Source: Prochlorococcus sp. HOT208_60m_813O14
GTDB taxonomy: Bacteria; Cyanobacteriota; Cyanobacteriia; PCC-6307; Cyanobiaceae
Assembly (NCBI GenBank): GCA_002025945.1
Contig: MWOO01000188.1
Location: 62,001-126,000 of the forward strand
Length of the DNA stretch: 64,000 nt
Direction: 5' to 3'
Position 1 is the stretch's first letter. Every line of letters begins with the position of its first letter. The translations under genes were made by a program, and so were the position numbers. The notes beneath the pieces are model-generated. The model had not been told where the DNA came from. It did not search any database and saw nothing but the letters and a program-made list of their open reading frames with translations. Shown in pieces: positions 27,567 through 36,851 of this stretch.

Positions 27567-28543
27567 CTGAACATCGAGCGTAAACCTTTACCTACTTTCT
27601 CTATTTCATGTTTTGAGTTGTCTTCTCTTAATTTTGTCATTAAGGGTTTATTTTTATCACATTCTTCCACAAAATTCTTAGCGAAAGTTCCATCTTGAAT
27701 ATCTTTTAGAATTTTCTGCATTTCTTTCTTTGTCTCAATATTTATAAGTCTTTTACCACTTACATAATCTCCATATTCTGCAGTATTTGAAATGGAATCT
27801 CTCATTTGAGATAAGCCTCCCTTAACCATTAAATCAACAATAAGTTTAACTTCATGTAAGCATTCGAAGTAAGCAAGTTCTGGCTGATATCCTGCCTCTA
27901 CAAGAGTTTCGAAGCCTGCTTTGACGAGTTCTGATAATCCCCCGCACAAAACCGCTTGTTCTCCAAATAAATCAGTTTCTGTTTCTTCTTTGAAATTTGT
28001 TTCAAGAATCCCAGCTCTCGTTCCGCCAATCCCTTTAGCGTAAGCCATCGCCAATGATCTTGCACTTCCGGAAGAATCCTGCTCTACTGCAAACAATGCT
28101 GGAACTCCTTGACCATTCTGATATTCCCAACGAACAGTGTGTCCAGGTCCTTTTGGGGCAATCATTACAACATCCACAAAACTAGGAGGTTTGATAAGTC
28201 CGAATCTTATATTGAAGCCATGAGCAAAACTTAATATCTTTCCTTCTTTTAAGTTTGGTTCTATTTCTTTAAGGTAAACATCTTTCTGAAACTCATCTGG
28301 GAGGAGAATCATAATCCAGTCTGCTTTTTCGCAAGCTTCAGAAACGCTAAACACTTGCAAACCGTCGCTAATAGCTTTGCTTTCAGACTTACTGCCTTTG
28401 TATAATCCAACAATTACATCCATACCGCTATCTTTAAGGTTTAAGGCATGTGCATGTCCTTGTGAACCATATCCAATAATCGCTATTGTTTTATTATTTA
28501 AAAGACTTAGATCTGCATCTGTGTCGTAAAAGAGTTGGGTCAT
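27554..28543 (-). CDS. ilvC: Ketol-acid reductoisomerase
   Basis: IlvC carries out the isomerisation and NADPH reduction step of branched-chain amino acid synthesis. The 329-residue class I enzyme has the Rossmann motif [21 protein letters not shown] at about residues 20-40 and [20 protein letters not shown]. The metal-site segments are [14 protein letters not shown] and [11 protein letters not shown]. The C-terminus is of normal length. It is upstream of, and overlaps, cobD. Confidence 0.97.
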   Translation of the reverse strand: MTQLFYDTDADLSLLNNKTIAIIGYGSQGHAHALNLKDSGMDVIVGLYKGSKSESKAISDGLQVFSVSEACEKADWIMILLPDEFQKDVYLKEIEPNLKEGKILSFAHGFNIRFGLIKPPSFVDVVMIAPKGPGHTVRWEYQNGQGVPALFAVEQDSSGSARSLAMAYAKGIGGTRAGILETNFKEETETDLFGEQAVLCGGLSELVKAGFETLVEAGYQPELAYFECLHEVKLIVDLMVKGGLSQMRDSISNTAEYGDYVSGKRLINIETKKEMQKILKDIQDGTFAKNFVEECDKNKPLMTKLREDNSKHEIEKVGKGLRSMFSWLK

Positions 28544-28653
28544 TAGTTGTAGCTTCTTTACATTTGATAATTAATATTTTAGACATTAAAGGTGTAAATT
28601 AACCAAAAAATTATCAATTTAAGAATTAAAATTAAAATATTTATTTAGAAACT

Positions 28654-29265
28654 TTAAGACTGATTTGCTTCGCTTGGATGTGTTATTACTCTATCAATTA
28701 AGCCATAGTTTTTTGCTTCTTCCGCACTTAAAAAATAATCTCTATCAGTATCCTTTTCAATTTTCTCAAATGATTGACCTGTCATATCTGCCATAGACAT
28801 ATTTAACATATCTTTAATTCTTAAAATTTCTTTGGCTTCTATTTCAATATCACTTGCTTGGCGTTGAGATGTCCCTCCTAGGGGTTGATGAATCATTATT
28901 CTGCTATGAGGCAAAGCAACTCTTTTACCTTTTGTGCCAGCGGCCAAAAGGAACGCTCCCATTGAAGCGGCGAGGCCTACGCAGATTGTTACTACATCAC
29001 TTTTTACGTATTTGATAGTGTCATATATAGCCAAACCAGCAGTTACTGATCCTCCTGGGCTATTAATATATAAATATATTGGTTTGGAGTTATCATCAGA
29101 ATCTAGATAAAGCATTTGTGCAACGAGGCTATTAGCAATACCATCATTCACTTCTTGGCCAAGAAAAAGAATTCTTTCAACACCTAGTCTTGTATATATG
29201 TCGACCCATCTTTCGTATTGACTTCCTGGAAGTCTGTAAGGCACGCTTGGAGTTCCTATTGGCAT
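28654..29265 (-). CDS. clpP: ATP-dependent Clp protease proteolytic subunit
   Basis: The 203-residue subunit has a complete catalytic triad context: [19 protein letters not shown] (Ser), [11 protein letters not shown] (His) and [18 protein letters not shown] (Asp). It forms heptameric rings with Clp ATPases. It lies 24 nt downstream of clpR on the same strand, the usual cyanobacterial clpR-clpP3 arrangement, and the two products are expected to form a mixed core. Confidence 0.95.
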   Translation of the reverse strand: MPIGTPSVPYRLPGSQYERWVDIYTRLGVERILFLGQEVNDGIANSLVAQMLYLDSDDNSKPIYLYINSPGGSVTAGLAIYDTIKYVKSDVVTICVGLAASMGAFLLAAGTKGKRVALPHSRIMIHQPLGGTSQRQASDIEIEAKEILRIKDMLNMSMADMTGQSFEKIEKDTDRDYFLSAEEAKNYGLIDRVITHPSEANQS

Positions 29266-29289
29266 GATTTTAAAATAGTTTTTTGAGAG

Positions 29290-29952
29290 TTAAATTTTAT
29301 TTGGTAAATCTTTTTGACTTGTGAGTATTCTATCGATAACTCCATAATCTAGGGCTTCTTGGGGGTTGAGATAACTCATCCTGTCAGAGTCTTTTGAGAG
29401 TTCTTCGATAGTCTTTCCAGTATTACGAGATAAAATCTCCAGCATTGATTTTTTATTTTTCAAAACTTCCTCTGCTCTTATTTGGATATCGGTTGCCTGG
29501 CCTCTTGCTCCGCTTATAGGTTGATGTAAAACAATAGAAGCATGTGGAAGAGCTGCTCTTTGCCCCTTAGTGCCAGATGAAAGGATAACTGCAGCAGTAC
29601 CCATTGCTTGTCCGATACATATTGTGTGAACTGGAGGCTTAATGTAGCTTATTGTATCGCAGATGGCGAAAGCTTCTGTTTCAAAACCAACTGCGTCACC
29701 AGTGTACCAACTTGTACCAGTTGAATTTATATAGAAATAGATAGGTTTTTCAGGATCCTCAAACTCTAGGTAAAGAAGTTGAGCAATAATTAACTCAGTA
29801 ACATCCATTCCTAGCTGTCTTTTCGCATCATCATCAGAGAATAATGGTAAACCAAGATAGACTATTCTTTCCTTGAGTAAAAGAGAGGGGAGATCTGGGG
29901 GAGGGGTCCTCATAACGGTGTTTTCGCCGTAATAAGGAGCAGATACAGTCAT
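29290..29952 (-). CDS. clpR: ClpR, non-catalytic Clp protease subunit
   Basis: The protein is ClpP-like, but the serine context reads CIGQAMGTAAVILSSGTKGQR, so the nucleophile serine position of GLAASMG is glycine. The His motif (IVLHQPISG) remains. This loss defines ClpR, a structural member of the mixed ClpP/R core in cyanobacteria and plastids. The ORF track uses GTG 29961; ATG 29952 (MTVSAPYYGENTVM) is preferred and gives 220 residues. It is the first gene of clpR-clpP. Confidence 0.93.
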   Translation of the reverse strand: MTVSAPYYGENTVMRTPPPDLPSLLLKERIVYLGLPLFSDDDAKRQLGMDVTELIIAQLLYLEFEDPEKPIYFYINSTGTSWYTGDAVGFETEAFAICDTISYIKPPVHTICIGQAMGTAAVILSSGTKGQRAALPHASIVLHQPISGARGQATDIQIRAEEVLKNKKSMLEILSRNTGKTIEELSKDSDRMSYLNPQEALDYGVIDRILTSQKDLPNKI

Positions 29953-29993
29953 TTGTATCACAAAGATTAAGATTTATTTGATTCTAGCTATAT

Positions 29994-31103
29994 TTAGCCC
30001 TGTGTCGCTGGTGATTTAAAAGATTTGTTTGACTCAGGATTATTTATCAGTTTTCCAAACACCATTCTTCCAGTGGGAGTTTGTAATGCTCCAGTAATGA
30101 CAATATCTAATCTGCTTCCCACAAAATTCTTTGCCTCATCAATGACAACCATTGTTCCATCATCTAAATAACCAATTCCTTGCATTTTTTCTTTGCCCTC
30201 TCTTACGATTTTTATATTAAGTGATTCTCCTGGCTGTACTTCTGGTCTTAGAGCAATAACCAAATCACTCAAATTCATAACTTTTAATTCTTTAACTTCA
30301 GCAATCTGAGAGAGATTATAATCAGCTGTAATTAAAGTTCCTGTCATATCCTCAGTAATTTTCAAAAGTTTTTCATCTACCCCATCACCTTCATACTTTG
30401 TTGGATTTATTACAAGTCTTCTACCGTATAAATCTCTTAATTCTTTCAATAACTTAAGACCTCTTCTGCCTTTTGATCTTTTTTCATTACTGCTGGAGTC
30501 AGCTAAAGTTTGTAATTCATCAATTACACTTTGAGCAACAATTAATTGCCCTTCTAACAAGCCGCAACTTAATAGCCCATTTATTCTGCCATCAATAATC
30601 ACACTGGTATCTAGAATTTTTGGACTTGCAGCAGGTAGTATTCCTTCATTAACTAAATATGCATCAGTATTATTTGGATTGAATAATCTCAATAATGTTC
30701 TTCCATGGGTATCTGCCAATTTATAACCAAGCACACCAAAGAAAATATTACTTAAAATGGCTGCTAAAGGTTTTGCAAAAAAGACTTCTCTAGGGAATGG
30801 AATCAATAATATTGGAGCAAGTAAGAGATTCGCTACGAGTAATCCTAAAATTAATCCAACTGACCTGCTTATTAATAAGTCAGTTGGCATTGTCTTTATT
30901 TGATCAAGAAACGTTTTTCTAAGTTGAAGGAAAACAAAACCAGCTGCTAATCCTATGAAAAAACCTATTATCGCTAAAACAATTCTAAAACCTTCTACAT
31001 TAGAGACCTGTTTGAGTATATCTACTGGCAATAAGTCAACCCCTAGCCATCCTGAAGCAGCTCCGGACAATACAAATAAAATTAATACTAAGGTATCTGT
31101 CAT
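29994..31103 (-). CDS. PIN-TRAM domain membrane protein (YacL-like)
   Basis: The 369-residue protein has four hydrophobic helices in the first 140 residues, then a PIN nuclease domain starting KILDTSVIIDGRINGLL (about 162-178), with acidic residues later in LITADYNLSQIA. A C-terminal TRAM domain (about 290-350) includes GIGYLDDGTMVVIDEAKNFVG. The order TM-PIN-TRAM is the YacL family. RNA cleavage or RNA binding at the membrane is likely but the substrate is unknown. It is 41 nt upstream of clpR. Confidence 0.9.
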   Translation of the reverse strand: MTDTLVLILFVLSGAASGWLGVDLLPVDILKQVSNVEGFRIVLAIIGFFIGLAAGFVFLQLRKTFLDQIKTMPTDLLISRSVGLILGLLVANLLLAPILLIPFPREVFFAKPLAAILSNIFFGVLGYKLADTHGRTLLRLFNPNNTDAYLVNEGILPAASPKILDTSVIIDGRINGLLSCGLLEGQLIVAQSVIDELQTLADSSSNEKRSKGRRGLKLLKELRDLYGRRLVINPTKYEGDGVDEKLLKITEDMTGTLITADYNLSQIAEVKELKVMNLSDLVIALRPEVQPGESLNIKIVREGKEKMQGIGYLDDGTMVVIDEAKNFVGSRLDIVITGALQTPTGRMVFGKLINNPESNKSFKSPATQG

Positions 31104-31199
31104 ATCTATAATCTACTAGGATTTATTAATTGAGTAAATAAGGATTTTATTTTTTTCGATCCTTAATACTTTTTTGGAGCTTAAAAATGAATTTAAATT

Positions 31200-32423
31200 A
31201 TGAATAAGTTTCCAAGAAGTGCTTATGTGCACATCCCTTTTTGCCATAGAAGGTGCTTTTATTGCGATTTTGCAGTTATTCCACTAGGGAATAAAGTTGA
31301 AACTTTGCAAGGTTATGGGAGCAAAACTGTTAAAGAATATTTGCACTTTTTATACAAAGAAATATTGTCAATTAAGCATAAATCACCTCTTTCGACAATT
31401 TATGTAGGTGGTGGGACACCATCAATTTTAGATCCTAAACAAATCAAAGAATTAATAAATCTTTTTAAAGAAAATTATGGAATTGATTATGGCGCTGAAA
31501 TTACTATGGAGGTTGACCCAGCTAGTTTCAATCAAGATGATCTTCATGGATTCATAAATGCTGGAATAAATAGATTTAGCCTCGGAGTACAAAGTTTTAA
31601 TAATCAGATACTTCAAAAGTCGGGAAGGCGGCATTTGAGAGAAGATGCTGAGAAATCTTGCTTATTGTTAAAGAGAGAATATGATTCTGGGTTAATAAAA
31701 AGCTGGAGCCTAGATTTAATTCAAAATTTGCCACTTAGTGGATTTAATGAATGGAAAGATGACTTAAAAAAAGCTATATCATTTTCGCCTCCACATATAT
31801 CCATTTACGATTTAAATATTGAAAATGGAACTGTTTTTAAAAAATTAGTTAATTTGGGAAAATTAAAACTTCCAAGTGATGAAGAAGCTTTTAAAAATAC
31901 TGAATCAACTCATTTAACTTTAAAAGAAGCAGGGTACTCAAGATATGAAATTTCTAATTATTCTCTCCCAAGGCATCAATCGAGACACAATAGAGTTTAT
32001 TGGAGTGGTTTAGGCTGGTGGAGTTTTGGTCAAGGTTCCACTAGTTCACCTTGGGGGGAAAAGTTTACTAGACCAAGGGTTAGTAGAGAATATAAAGAAT
32101 GGGTAAATAAACAATATGAACGTAATTTAGATTCATCACTTACTAATAAGGAGTTTATATATAAAGAACTTGATGAAAAAATAATGTTGGGATTAAGACT
32201 CAAAGAGGGTGTAGATATCAAAGAATTGTTTAAAGAACAAAACTGGGAAAACAAAAAATTTGAAAGCAACTTCAGAAAATTGCTTAAAGAATGGGAAAGA
32301 TTTCTTGATAGTGGACTACTAGTAAAAAAGGGGAATAGATTCTTTTTAAGTGAGCCTAGAGGAATGGAACTAAGCAATCAAGTTCTTGTTTCTATGTTTA
32401 AGTGGTGTGATGAGATTATTTAA
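31200..32423 (+). CDS. hemW: HemW-like radical SAM heme chaperone
   Basis: The 407-residue radical SAM protein has the cluster motif CxxxCxxC in HIPFCHRRCFYCDF at about residues 12-25, then IYVGGGTPS and LGVQSFNNQIL. The C-terminal HemN-type domain is present (LGLRLKEGVDIKEL). It lacks the extra N-terminal residues of true coproporphyrinogen oxidase HemN, so a heme-handling HemW role is preferred. It overlaps the convergent panB gene by 8 nt. Confidence 0.9.
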   Translation: MNKFPRSAYVHIPFCHRRCFYCDFAVIPLGNKVETLQGYGSKTVKEYLHFLYKEILSIKHKSPLSTIYVGGGTPSILDPKQIKELINLFKENYGIDYGAEITMEVDPASFNQDDLHGFINAGINRFSLGVQSFNNQILQKSGRRHLREDAEKSCLLLKREYDSGLIKSWSLDLIQNLPLSGFNEWKDDLKKAISFSPPHISIYDLNIENGTVFKKLVNLGKLKLPSDEEAFKNTESTHLTLKEAGYSRYEISNYSLPRHQSRHNRVYWSGLGWWSFGQGSTSSPWGEKFTRPRVSREYKEWVNKQYERNLDSSLTNKEFIYKELDEKIMLGLRLKEGVDIKELFKEQNWENKKFESNFRKLLKEWERFLDSGLLVKKGNRFFLSEPRGMELSNQVLVSMFKWCDEII

Positions 32424-33189
32424 GCCTTTCAGAATCTACCCATTCTTTTAATTTATCCTTGAATAATTTCTGTCCTTCGATAATTGGTTGGCAAAATGGA
32501 GGTTGATCATCAGTGAGGCCTAACAAATCTGCAGTAACTCTTACTTGCCCATCGCAATAATTACCTGCTCCGATACCTATTATGGGAATTGTTAAAGAAT
32601 TTTGTATTTCTTTAGCAAGCAAATCAGGAATATGTTCAAGAACAATTGAAAAACATCCTAATTCTTCAAGAATTGAAGCCTCTTTCTTGATTTTTTCTTG
32701 GCTTGCTAAGCTTTCTCCTTGTTTTTTAAATCCAATATTTAGATAGCTTTGTGGTGTAAGACCTATATGCCCCATAACAGGGATTCCCATTCTTATTAAT
32801 CTGGAAATAACTTTTTGTATTTCTGGTTCAGCTCCTTCTACTTTTACAGCTTTTGCATAAGTGCTCTGAATAATTTTCCCTGCATACTCAACAGCTTTAT
32901 CCTCTCCACATTGGTAAGTTAGAAAAGGCATATCTGAAACGACTAAAGGTTGTTCCTCAATTTTTTTCTTAAATCCTCTTGAAACAGCATTAGTATGATA
33001 AATTATGTTTTCTAAAGTTAATGGCAATGTCGATTTGTATCCTAAGCAGACCATTGCTAATGAATCTCCTACTAGTACGAGATCAACATTTGATTGCTCG
33101 GCAATGGATCCTGATATGGAGTCCCAAGCAGTTAGTGCAATGATTTTGCGAGATTTTTTTTTATAATTAACTAGGTCTGAAGGTAACAT
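32416..33189 (-). CDS. panB: 3-methyl-2-oxobutanoate hydroxymethyltransferase
   Basis: PanB makes ketopantoate from ketoisovalerate and methylene-tetrahydrofolate in pantothenate and coenzyme A synthesis. Typical motifs are ALTAWDSISGSIAEQ, VLVGDSLAMVCLGYKSTLP, VKVEGAEPEIQ, PVMGHIGLTPQS and PIIGIGAGNYCDGQ. The 257-residue length is normal. The ilvC gene nearby feeds the same ketoisovalerate pool, but the two genes are 5 kb apart and not an operon. Confidence 0.96.
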   Translation of the reverse strand: MLPSDLVNYKKKSRKIIALTAWDSISGSIAEQSNVDLVLVGDSLAMVCLGYKSTLPLTLENIIYHTNAVSRGFKKKIEEQPLVVSDMPFLTYQCGEDKAVEYAGKIIQSTYAKAVKVEGAEPEIQKVISRLIRMGIPVMGHIGLTPQSYLNIGFKKQGESLASQEKIKKEASILEELGCFSIVLEHIPDLLAKEIQNSLTIPIIGIGAGNYCDGQVRVTADLLGLTDDQPPFCQPIIEGQKLFKDKLKEWVDSERLK

Positions 33190-33235
33190 AATAAATTTAT
33201 GTATCTTTTTTAATCAAGAATTGCTAATATGTTTT

Positions 33236-33331
33236 TGACTCGGCCTTTCGCGGTTTTAACGCCTAAACCTGGTCAGGACCGGAAGGTAGCAGCCACAAGG
33301 GATGCTTGAGGCAGGCGAGATAACCGAGTCA
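33236..33331 (+). ncRNA. ffs: Signal recognition particle RNA (small bacterial 4.5S type)
   Basis: The conserved apical domain is plain: GGTCAGGACCGGAAGGTAGC, followed by AGCC, the Ffh-binding symmetric and asymmetric loops. The ends pair as GACTCGG/CCGAGTC, giving a hairpin of about 96 nt, typical for the Alu-less bacterial form. It is on the plus strand between two minus-strand genes, panB and ftsZ. Its partner Ffh is encoded near 60 kb. Confidence 0.95.
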
Positions 33332-33345
33332 CTCTATTTTACCTT

Positions 33346-34461
33346 TTAACTTATATCTTTTTTATTTTGCCTTAATCTCAAAAACTCAGGAATACTGGCT
33401 CCTGATTCTTTATTTTCGGAAAAATTATATAAGGGTTGATTAGATAATCTGTTTTTTATTCTTTGCTGGTTTAATGGTTGGGTCATTTCAAATCCTGTGG
33501 CAATTACAGTAACTTGTATTTCCCCTTCCATTGCATCATCGACCACTGCACCAACAATAATATTTGCTTCTTGATCAACAACATCATAAATAATTTCAGA
33601 TGCGGAGGTCATGTCTTCTAAAGTCATGTCTTTGCCACCAGTAATATTTATAACGCAGCCTTTAGCTCCATCAATTCTAGCTGCTTCTAATAAAGGACTA
33701 TTCATTGCCGCCTGGGCTGCCTCTATAGCTCTCGATCTTCCTGAACCTATTCCTATTCCTAGAAGAGCAGTGCCAGCTTCCGTCATAACTGATCTTACGT
33801 CTGCAAAATCAACATTAACTAGTCCTGGGCAAGTGATTATGTCACTAATGCCTTTGACGCCCATTCTTAGGACATCATCAGCATTCCTAAATGCTTCTTG
33901 AAGGGGAGCTCCTGCTATAACGTCTTTTAATCGGTCATTTGGAATAACTATAAGAGTATCAACGTTTTCAGCTAGTCTTGCGATCCCCTCATCTGCTTGA
34001 CGCATTCTTCTTTTACCTTCAAAAGAAAAAGGTTTAGTTACTATACCTACTGTTAAAGCACCACTTTGTTTGGCTACTTCTGCAACTACGGGAGCTGCTC
34101 CTGTACCAGTTCCTCCACCCATTCCAGCTGCTATAAAAACCAGATCAGATCCTTCTAAAGCTTGTTGAAGCTCTTCTTTGGATTCTTCGGCTGCTTTTTG
34201 CCCAATACTTGGATTACCACCTGCACCTAAACCTCTAGTAAGGTTTTGTCCAAGTTGAACCCTACTCTCTGCAGAAGATTGTAGAAGGGCTTGTGCATCG
34301 GTATTGAGGACTCTAAATGAAACACCTTCTAGATCACTGTTTATCATTCTATTGACTGCATTACTGCCACCACCACCTACACCAATAACTTCTATTTTGG
34401 CGTTTTGGCTTGGAAGGATTTCTCTCGATTGATCAAAGTTTGGATTGTTACCGAAGCTCAT
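33346..34461 (-). CDS. ftsZ: Cell division GTPase FtsZ
   Basis: FtsZ polymerises into the cytokinetic ring. The 371-residue protein has [15 protein letters not shown] (about residues 25-39), the tubulin signature [14 protein letters not shown], and the T7 loop [11 protein letters not shown], which completes the partner's GTPase site. The C-terminal linker is short and ends with a conserved binding peptide, IPEFLRLRQ, followed by a few basic residues. ftsQ lies about 180 nt upstream on the same strand. Confidence 0.98.
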   Translation of the reverse strand: MSFGNNPNFDQSREILPSQNAKIEVIGVGGGGSNAVNRMINSDLEGVSFRVLNTDAQALLQSSAESRVQLGQNLTRGLGAGGNPSIGQKAAEESKEELQQALEGSDLVFIAAGMGGGTGTGAAPVVAEVAKQSGALTVGIVTKPFSFEGKRRMRQADEGIARLAENVDTLIVIPNDRLKDVIAGAPLQEAFRNADDVLRMGVKGISDIITCPGLVNVDFADVRSVMTEAGTALLGIGIGSGRSRAIEAAQAAMNSPLLEAARIDGAKGCVINITGGKDMTLEDMTSASEIIYDVVDQEANIIVGAVVDDAMEGEIQVTVIATGFEMTQPLNQQRIKNRLSNQPLYNFSENKESGASIPEFLRLRQNKKDIS

Positions 34462-34641
34462 CTCTTAATTAGGAATCTAATATTAATATTGGGTGCATTA
34501 TGAACTTACTGAGCTCATCTGTAGGAATTTGTTGAGGAAAATCCTAAAAATATTTATTTATTAAATATTTTGTTTTGAATGCAAAACCCATATCAACACT
34601 ACAATAATAAAAAAAATTTACTCAAAATCATTTTTCAAATA

Positions 34642-35367
34642 TTAGGGTTTGAACACTTTTATTTTTGGTTTATTTGGATCAGTAAGATCAATATTATCTA
34701 TTTTCTCAGAAAAGTTATTTCTCTTAAATTCATTTTTTAAGTTACTGATTATTTGTAACTGATAGTTGATTAGATTTGGATTAAAGCCTAGTAATATAGT
34801 TTGTAAATCTTTTTCCTCAACAGTTAGAAAACCATTTGATGAAAAAGAAATTTTGACTATATCGAAATCATAATTTTCTTGGGCTATAAAAATTTTAGAT
34901 AATACCTTTTTGAATTTTTCTTTCCATCCAAAAACTTTTATCGTTAATCCTTTAAATTTTTTTTCTTCAACATTTTGTTTTTCGATGAAAATCCCATCTT
35001 TATCAATAAAGCCAAATATTTTTTCTTTATTCAATAATCTTTCGCCGTAAGCTATTGGTGTTCTTGTATTAACTTTGACTTTCAATCCAAAAGGAAATAA
35101 TTCTCTGTTAACAGAAATATTCTTGAGTGACAAATTTTGTTTTAACTCTTTTTCTAAAAAATACGTATTAATTAAAATTAATCTTATTGGAAATTTTAAA
35201 GATGAATTTTTTACAACATCTTTCTGTGAGAATAATTCACTTCCAGAAATTCTAATGTCCTTAATATTTACCTTTTTTAGTGTTTTTAGGCTTATTAAGC
35301 TTGTTGAAAATAAAAATAAAAGTAGTAATAAAAAGCTTCTATTGTTTATTTTTTGTTCGTATTTCAC
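34642..35367 (-). CDS. ftsQ: FtsQ-type divisome protein with POTRA domain
   Basis: The 241-residue protein has a short basic N-terminus, one transmembrane helix (about residues 10-28, RSFLLLLLFLFSTSLISL) and then a POTRA-like domain (KKVNIKDIRISGSELFSQKDVV). The FtsQ/DivIB core follows with FPFGLKVKVNTRTPIAYG. It is expected to sit in the cytoplasmic membrane and bridge early and late divisome proteins. Its start overlaps the preceding 136-residue gene by 4 nt (ATGA). Confidence 0.88.
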   Translation of the reverse strand: MKYEQKINNRSFLLLLLFLFSTSLISLKTLKKVNIKDIRISGSELFSQKDVVKNSSLKFPIRLILINTYFLEKELKQNLSLKNISVNRELFPFGLKVKVNTRTPIAYGERLLNKEKIFGFIDKDGIFIEKQNVEEKKFKGLTIKVFGWKEKFKKVLSKIFIAQENYDFDIVKISFSSNGFLTVEEKDLQTILLGFNPNLINYQLQIISNLKNEFKRNNFSEKIDNIDLTDPNKPKIKVFKP

Positions 35368-35774
35368 AAATCACATCTAGCTTTTTCCATCAATTGCTCC
35401 ATCCATTCTCTGGCCTGGTCTGCATCTGAAAATGGCACATCCATTTCTTTCCCATCGCCTACTAATCTCAACCTGCATTTCCCTTGAGATTCATTTGTAA
35501 GGGGAGCTTCTCCTGAAGTTAGAGCCATTAATTCAACTAACTCTAGTTTCTTAATTGTGAAACTATCTTTTTCTTCAAATGTACCAGCTTCAAATGCACT
35601 CCACTTTAATTCCCCATCTTTTAAGGATGCTGCACCTGAACTATCTAACTTGCAAAGTTCAGAACCACTGGCCCAGTTCCTAAAAAGATTTTGCCTTCTT
35701 CTTTCTAACCATCCTAGAGCAGTTAATAATATAAAGATAAAAAGCAATGGTAACCAAAGAAGTCCATGCAACAT
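35364..35774 (-). CDS. Membrane-anchored protein coupled to ftsQ, unknown
   Basis: The 136-residue protein has one N-terminal helix (LLWLPLLFIFILLTALGWL) followed by a basic ERRRQN stop-transfer. The cytoplasmic-looking domain is rich in short strands (LKWSAFEAGTFEEKDSFTIKKLELVEL) with a final helix (DADQAREWMEQLMEKARCDL), a layout reminiscent of a PH-like fold. It overlaps ftsQ by 4 nt and lies 10 nt downstream of ddl. The position inside ddl-ftsQ-ftsZ suggests an envelope or division role; this is inference. Confidence 0.7.
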   Translation of the reverse strand: MLHGLLWLPLLFIFILLTALGWLERRRQNLFRNWASGSELCKLDSSGAASLKDGELKWSAFEAGTFEEKDSFTIKKLELVELMALTSGEAPLTNESQGKCRLRLVGDGKEMDVPFSDADQAREWMEQLMEKARCDL

Positions 35775-35784
35775 TTGATTTGAA

Positions 35785-36831
35785 TTATAAATCTAGAGAT
35801 ATATCTACTAGTTTAGCCACAAGTTGTTCAATATTTAAACCTGAAGCTTTCCAAAGCATTGGAAACATACTGTTTTTTGTAAAACCAGGTATTGTATTTA
35901 TTTCATTTAACAAAATTTTATTTGAAGATTTTTCTAAAAAGAAATCTACTCTTGCAAAACCGAAAATATTTAGTGCTTTACAACTTTGAATAGCAATTTC
36001 TTTAATTTCTTTTGTAACTTTAGAATCTATTTCAGCTGGGATAGTTATTTGATTATCTGAGTAATATTTTGAATCGTAATCATACCAATCACTTTCATAA
36101 ATTACTTCGCCTATCTCTGAGCTTAAGAGTTTTGACTTCCCAATTATTCCGCATTCAATCTCCCTTACTTCTAAACCTTCCTCTACTAGGATTCTTTGAT
36201 CTATTCCCCAAGCCTTTTCTAAAGCTTGTAATATTTCTGATTCATTTTTGACTTTGGAGATGCCAAGAGATGATCCGGAGTTCGATGGTTTAACAAAAAC
36301 AGGAAATTTTAATTTTTTTAAAATTTCATTAATTATTTTATTTTTTACTTCCTTATCATTGAGATCTTCATTTTGAAAAACTAGATAATTAACTTGTGGA
36401 AGTTTAAGATTTGAGAAAATTGTTTTCATCAAAATTTTATCCATTCCAAGTGCAGAGCCAATAATTCCACATCCGACTAAAGGCTTCTTTGTAAATCTAA
36501 GTAAGCCATGAATTGATCCGTCTTCACCATTAAATCCATGCAAAAGAGGAAACCAAACATCAATATTTTGAAATTCAATTCCATCAAGGAAGTTAATTTT
36601 TTTCTGATTAAAAATTTCTTGTTTATTTGTTTTATTGTTTTCAATTCTACCGATTAGTATCTTTTCTGAGAGATGACTATCAAGCCAATCTCCATATTTG
36701 TTTATGTAAAAGGTTTTAACTGTGTAGCGTTCTTTGTTTATTTCTGAATTAAATGCTTGAAAAACTGTTTTTGCAGAGGATATCGATACTTCATGCTCAT
36801 TGGAATTCCCACCAAATATAAACCAATACAT
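35785..36831 (-). CDS. ddl: D-alanine-D-alanine ligase
   Basis: Ddl makes the D-Ala-D-Ala dipeptide for peptidoglycan. The 348-residue ATP-grasp enzyme starts with FGGNSNEHEVSISSA, the family's N-terminal signature. HGFNGEDGSIHGLL, FVKPSNSGSSLGISKV and the metal-binding LNEINTIPGFTKNSMFP follow in order. It heads the ddl-unknown-ftsQ-ftsZ run; miaB lies 20 nt upstream. Confidence 0.96.
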   Translation of the reverse strand: MYWFIFGGNSNEHEVSISSAKTVFQAFNSEINKERYTVKTFYINKYGDWLDSHLSEKILIGRIENNKTNKQEIFNQKKINFLDGIEFQNIDVWFPLLHGFNGEDGSIHGLLRFTKKPLVGCGIIGSALGMDKILMKTIFSNLKLPQVNYLVFQNEDLNDKEVKNKIINEILKKLKFPVFVKPSNSGSSLGISKVKNESEILQALEKAWGIDQRILVEEGLEVREIECGIIGKSKLLSSEIGEVIYESDWYDYDSKYYSDNQITIPAEIDSKVTKEIKEIAIQSCKALNIFGFARVDFFLEKSSNKILLNEINTIPGFTKNSMFPMLWKASGLNIEQLVAKLVDISLDL

Positions 36832-36851
36832 TTTTTTTGCCCCCCTATCAT

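Noticed and set aside
29290-29952. ClpR considered as a decaying ClpP pseudogene
   Set aside because: Loss of the catalytic serine is the normal state of ClpR in cyanobacteria and the gene is otherwise intact and in its usual operon.
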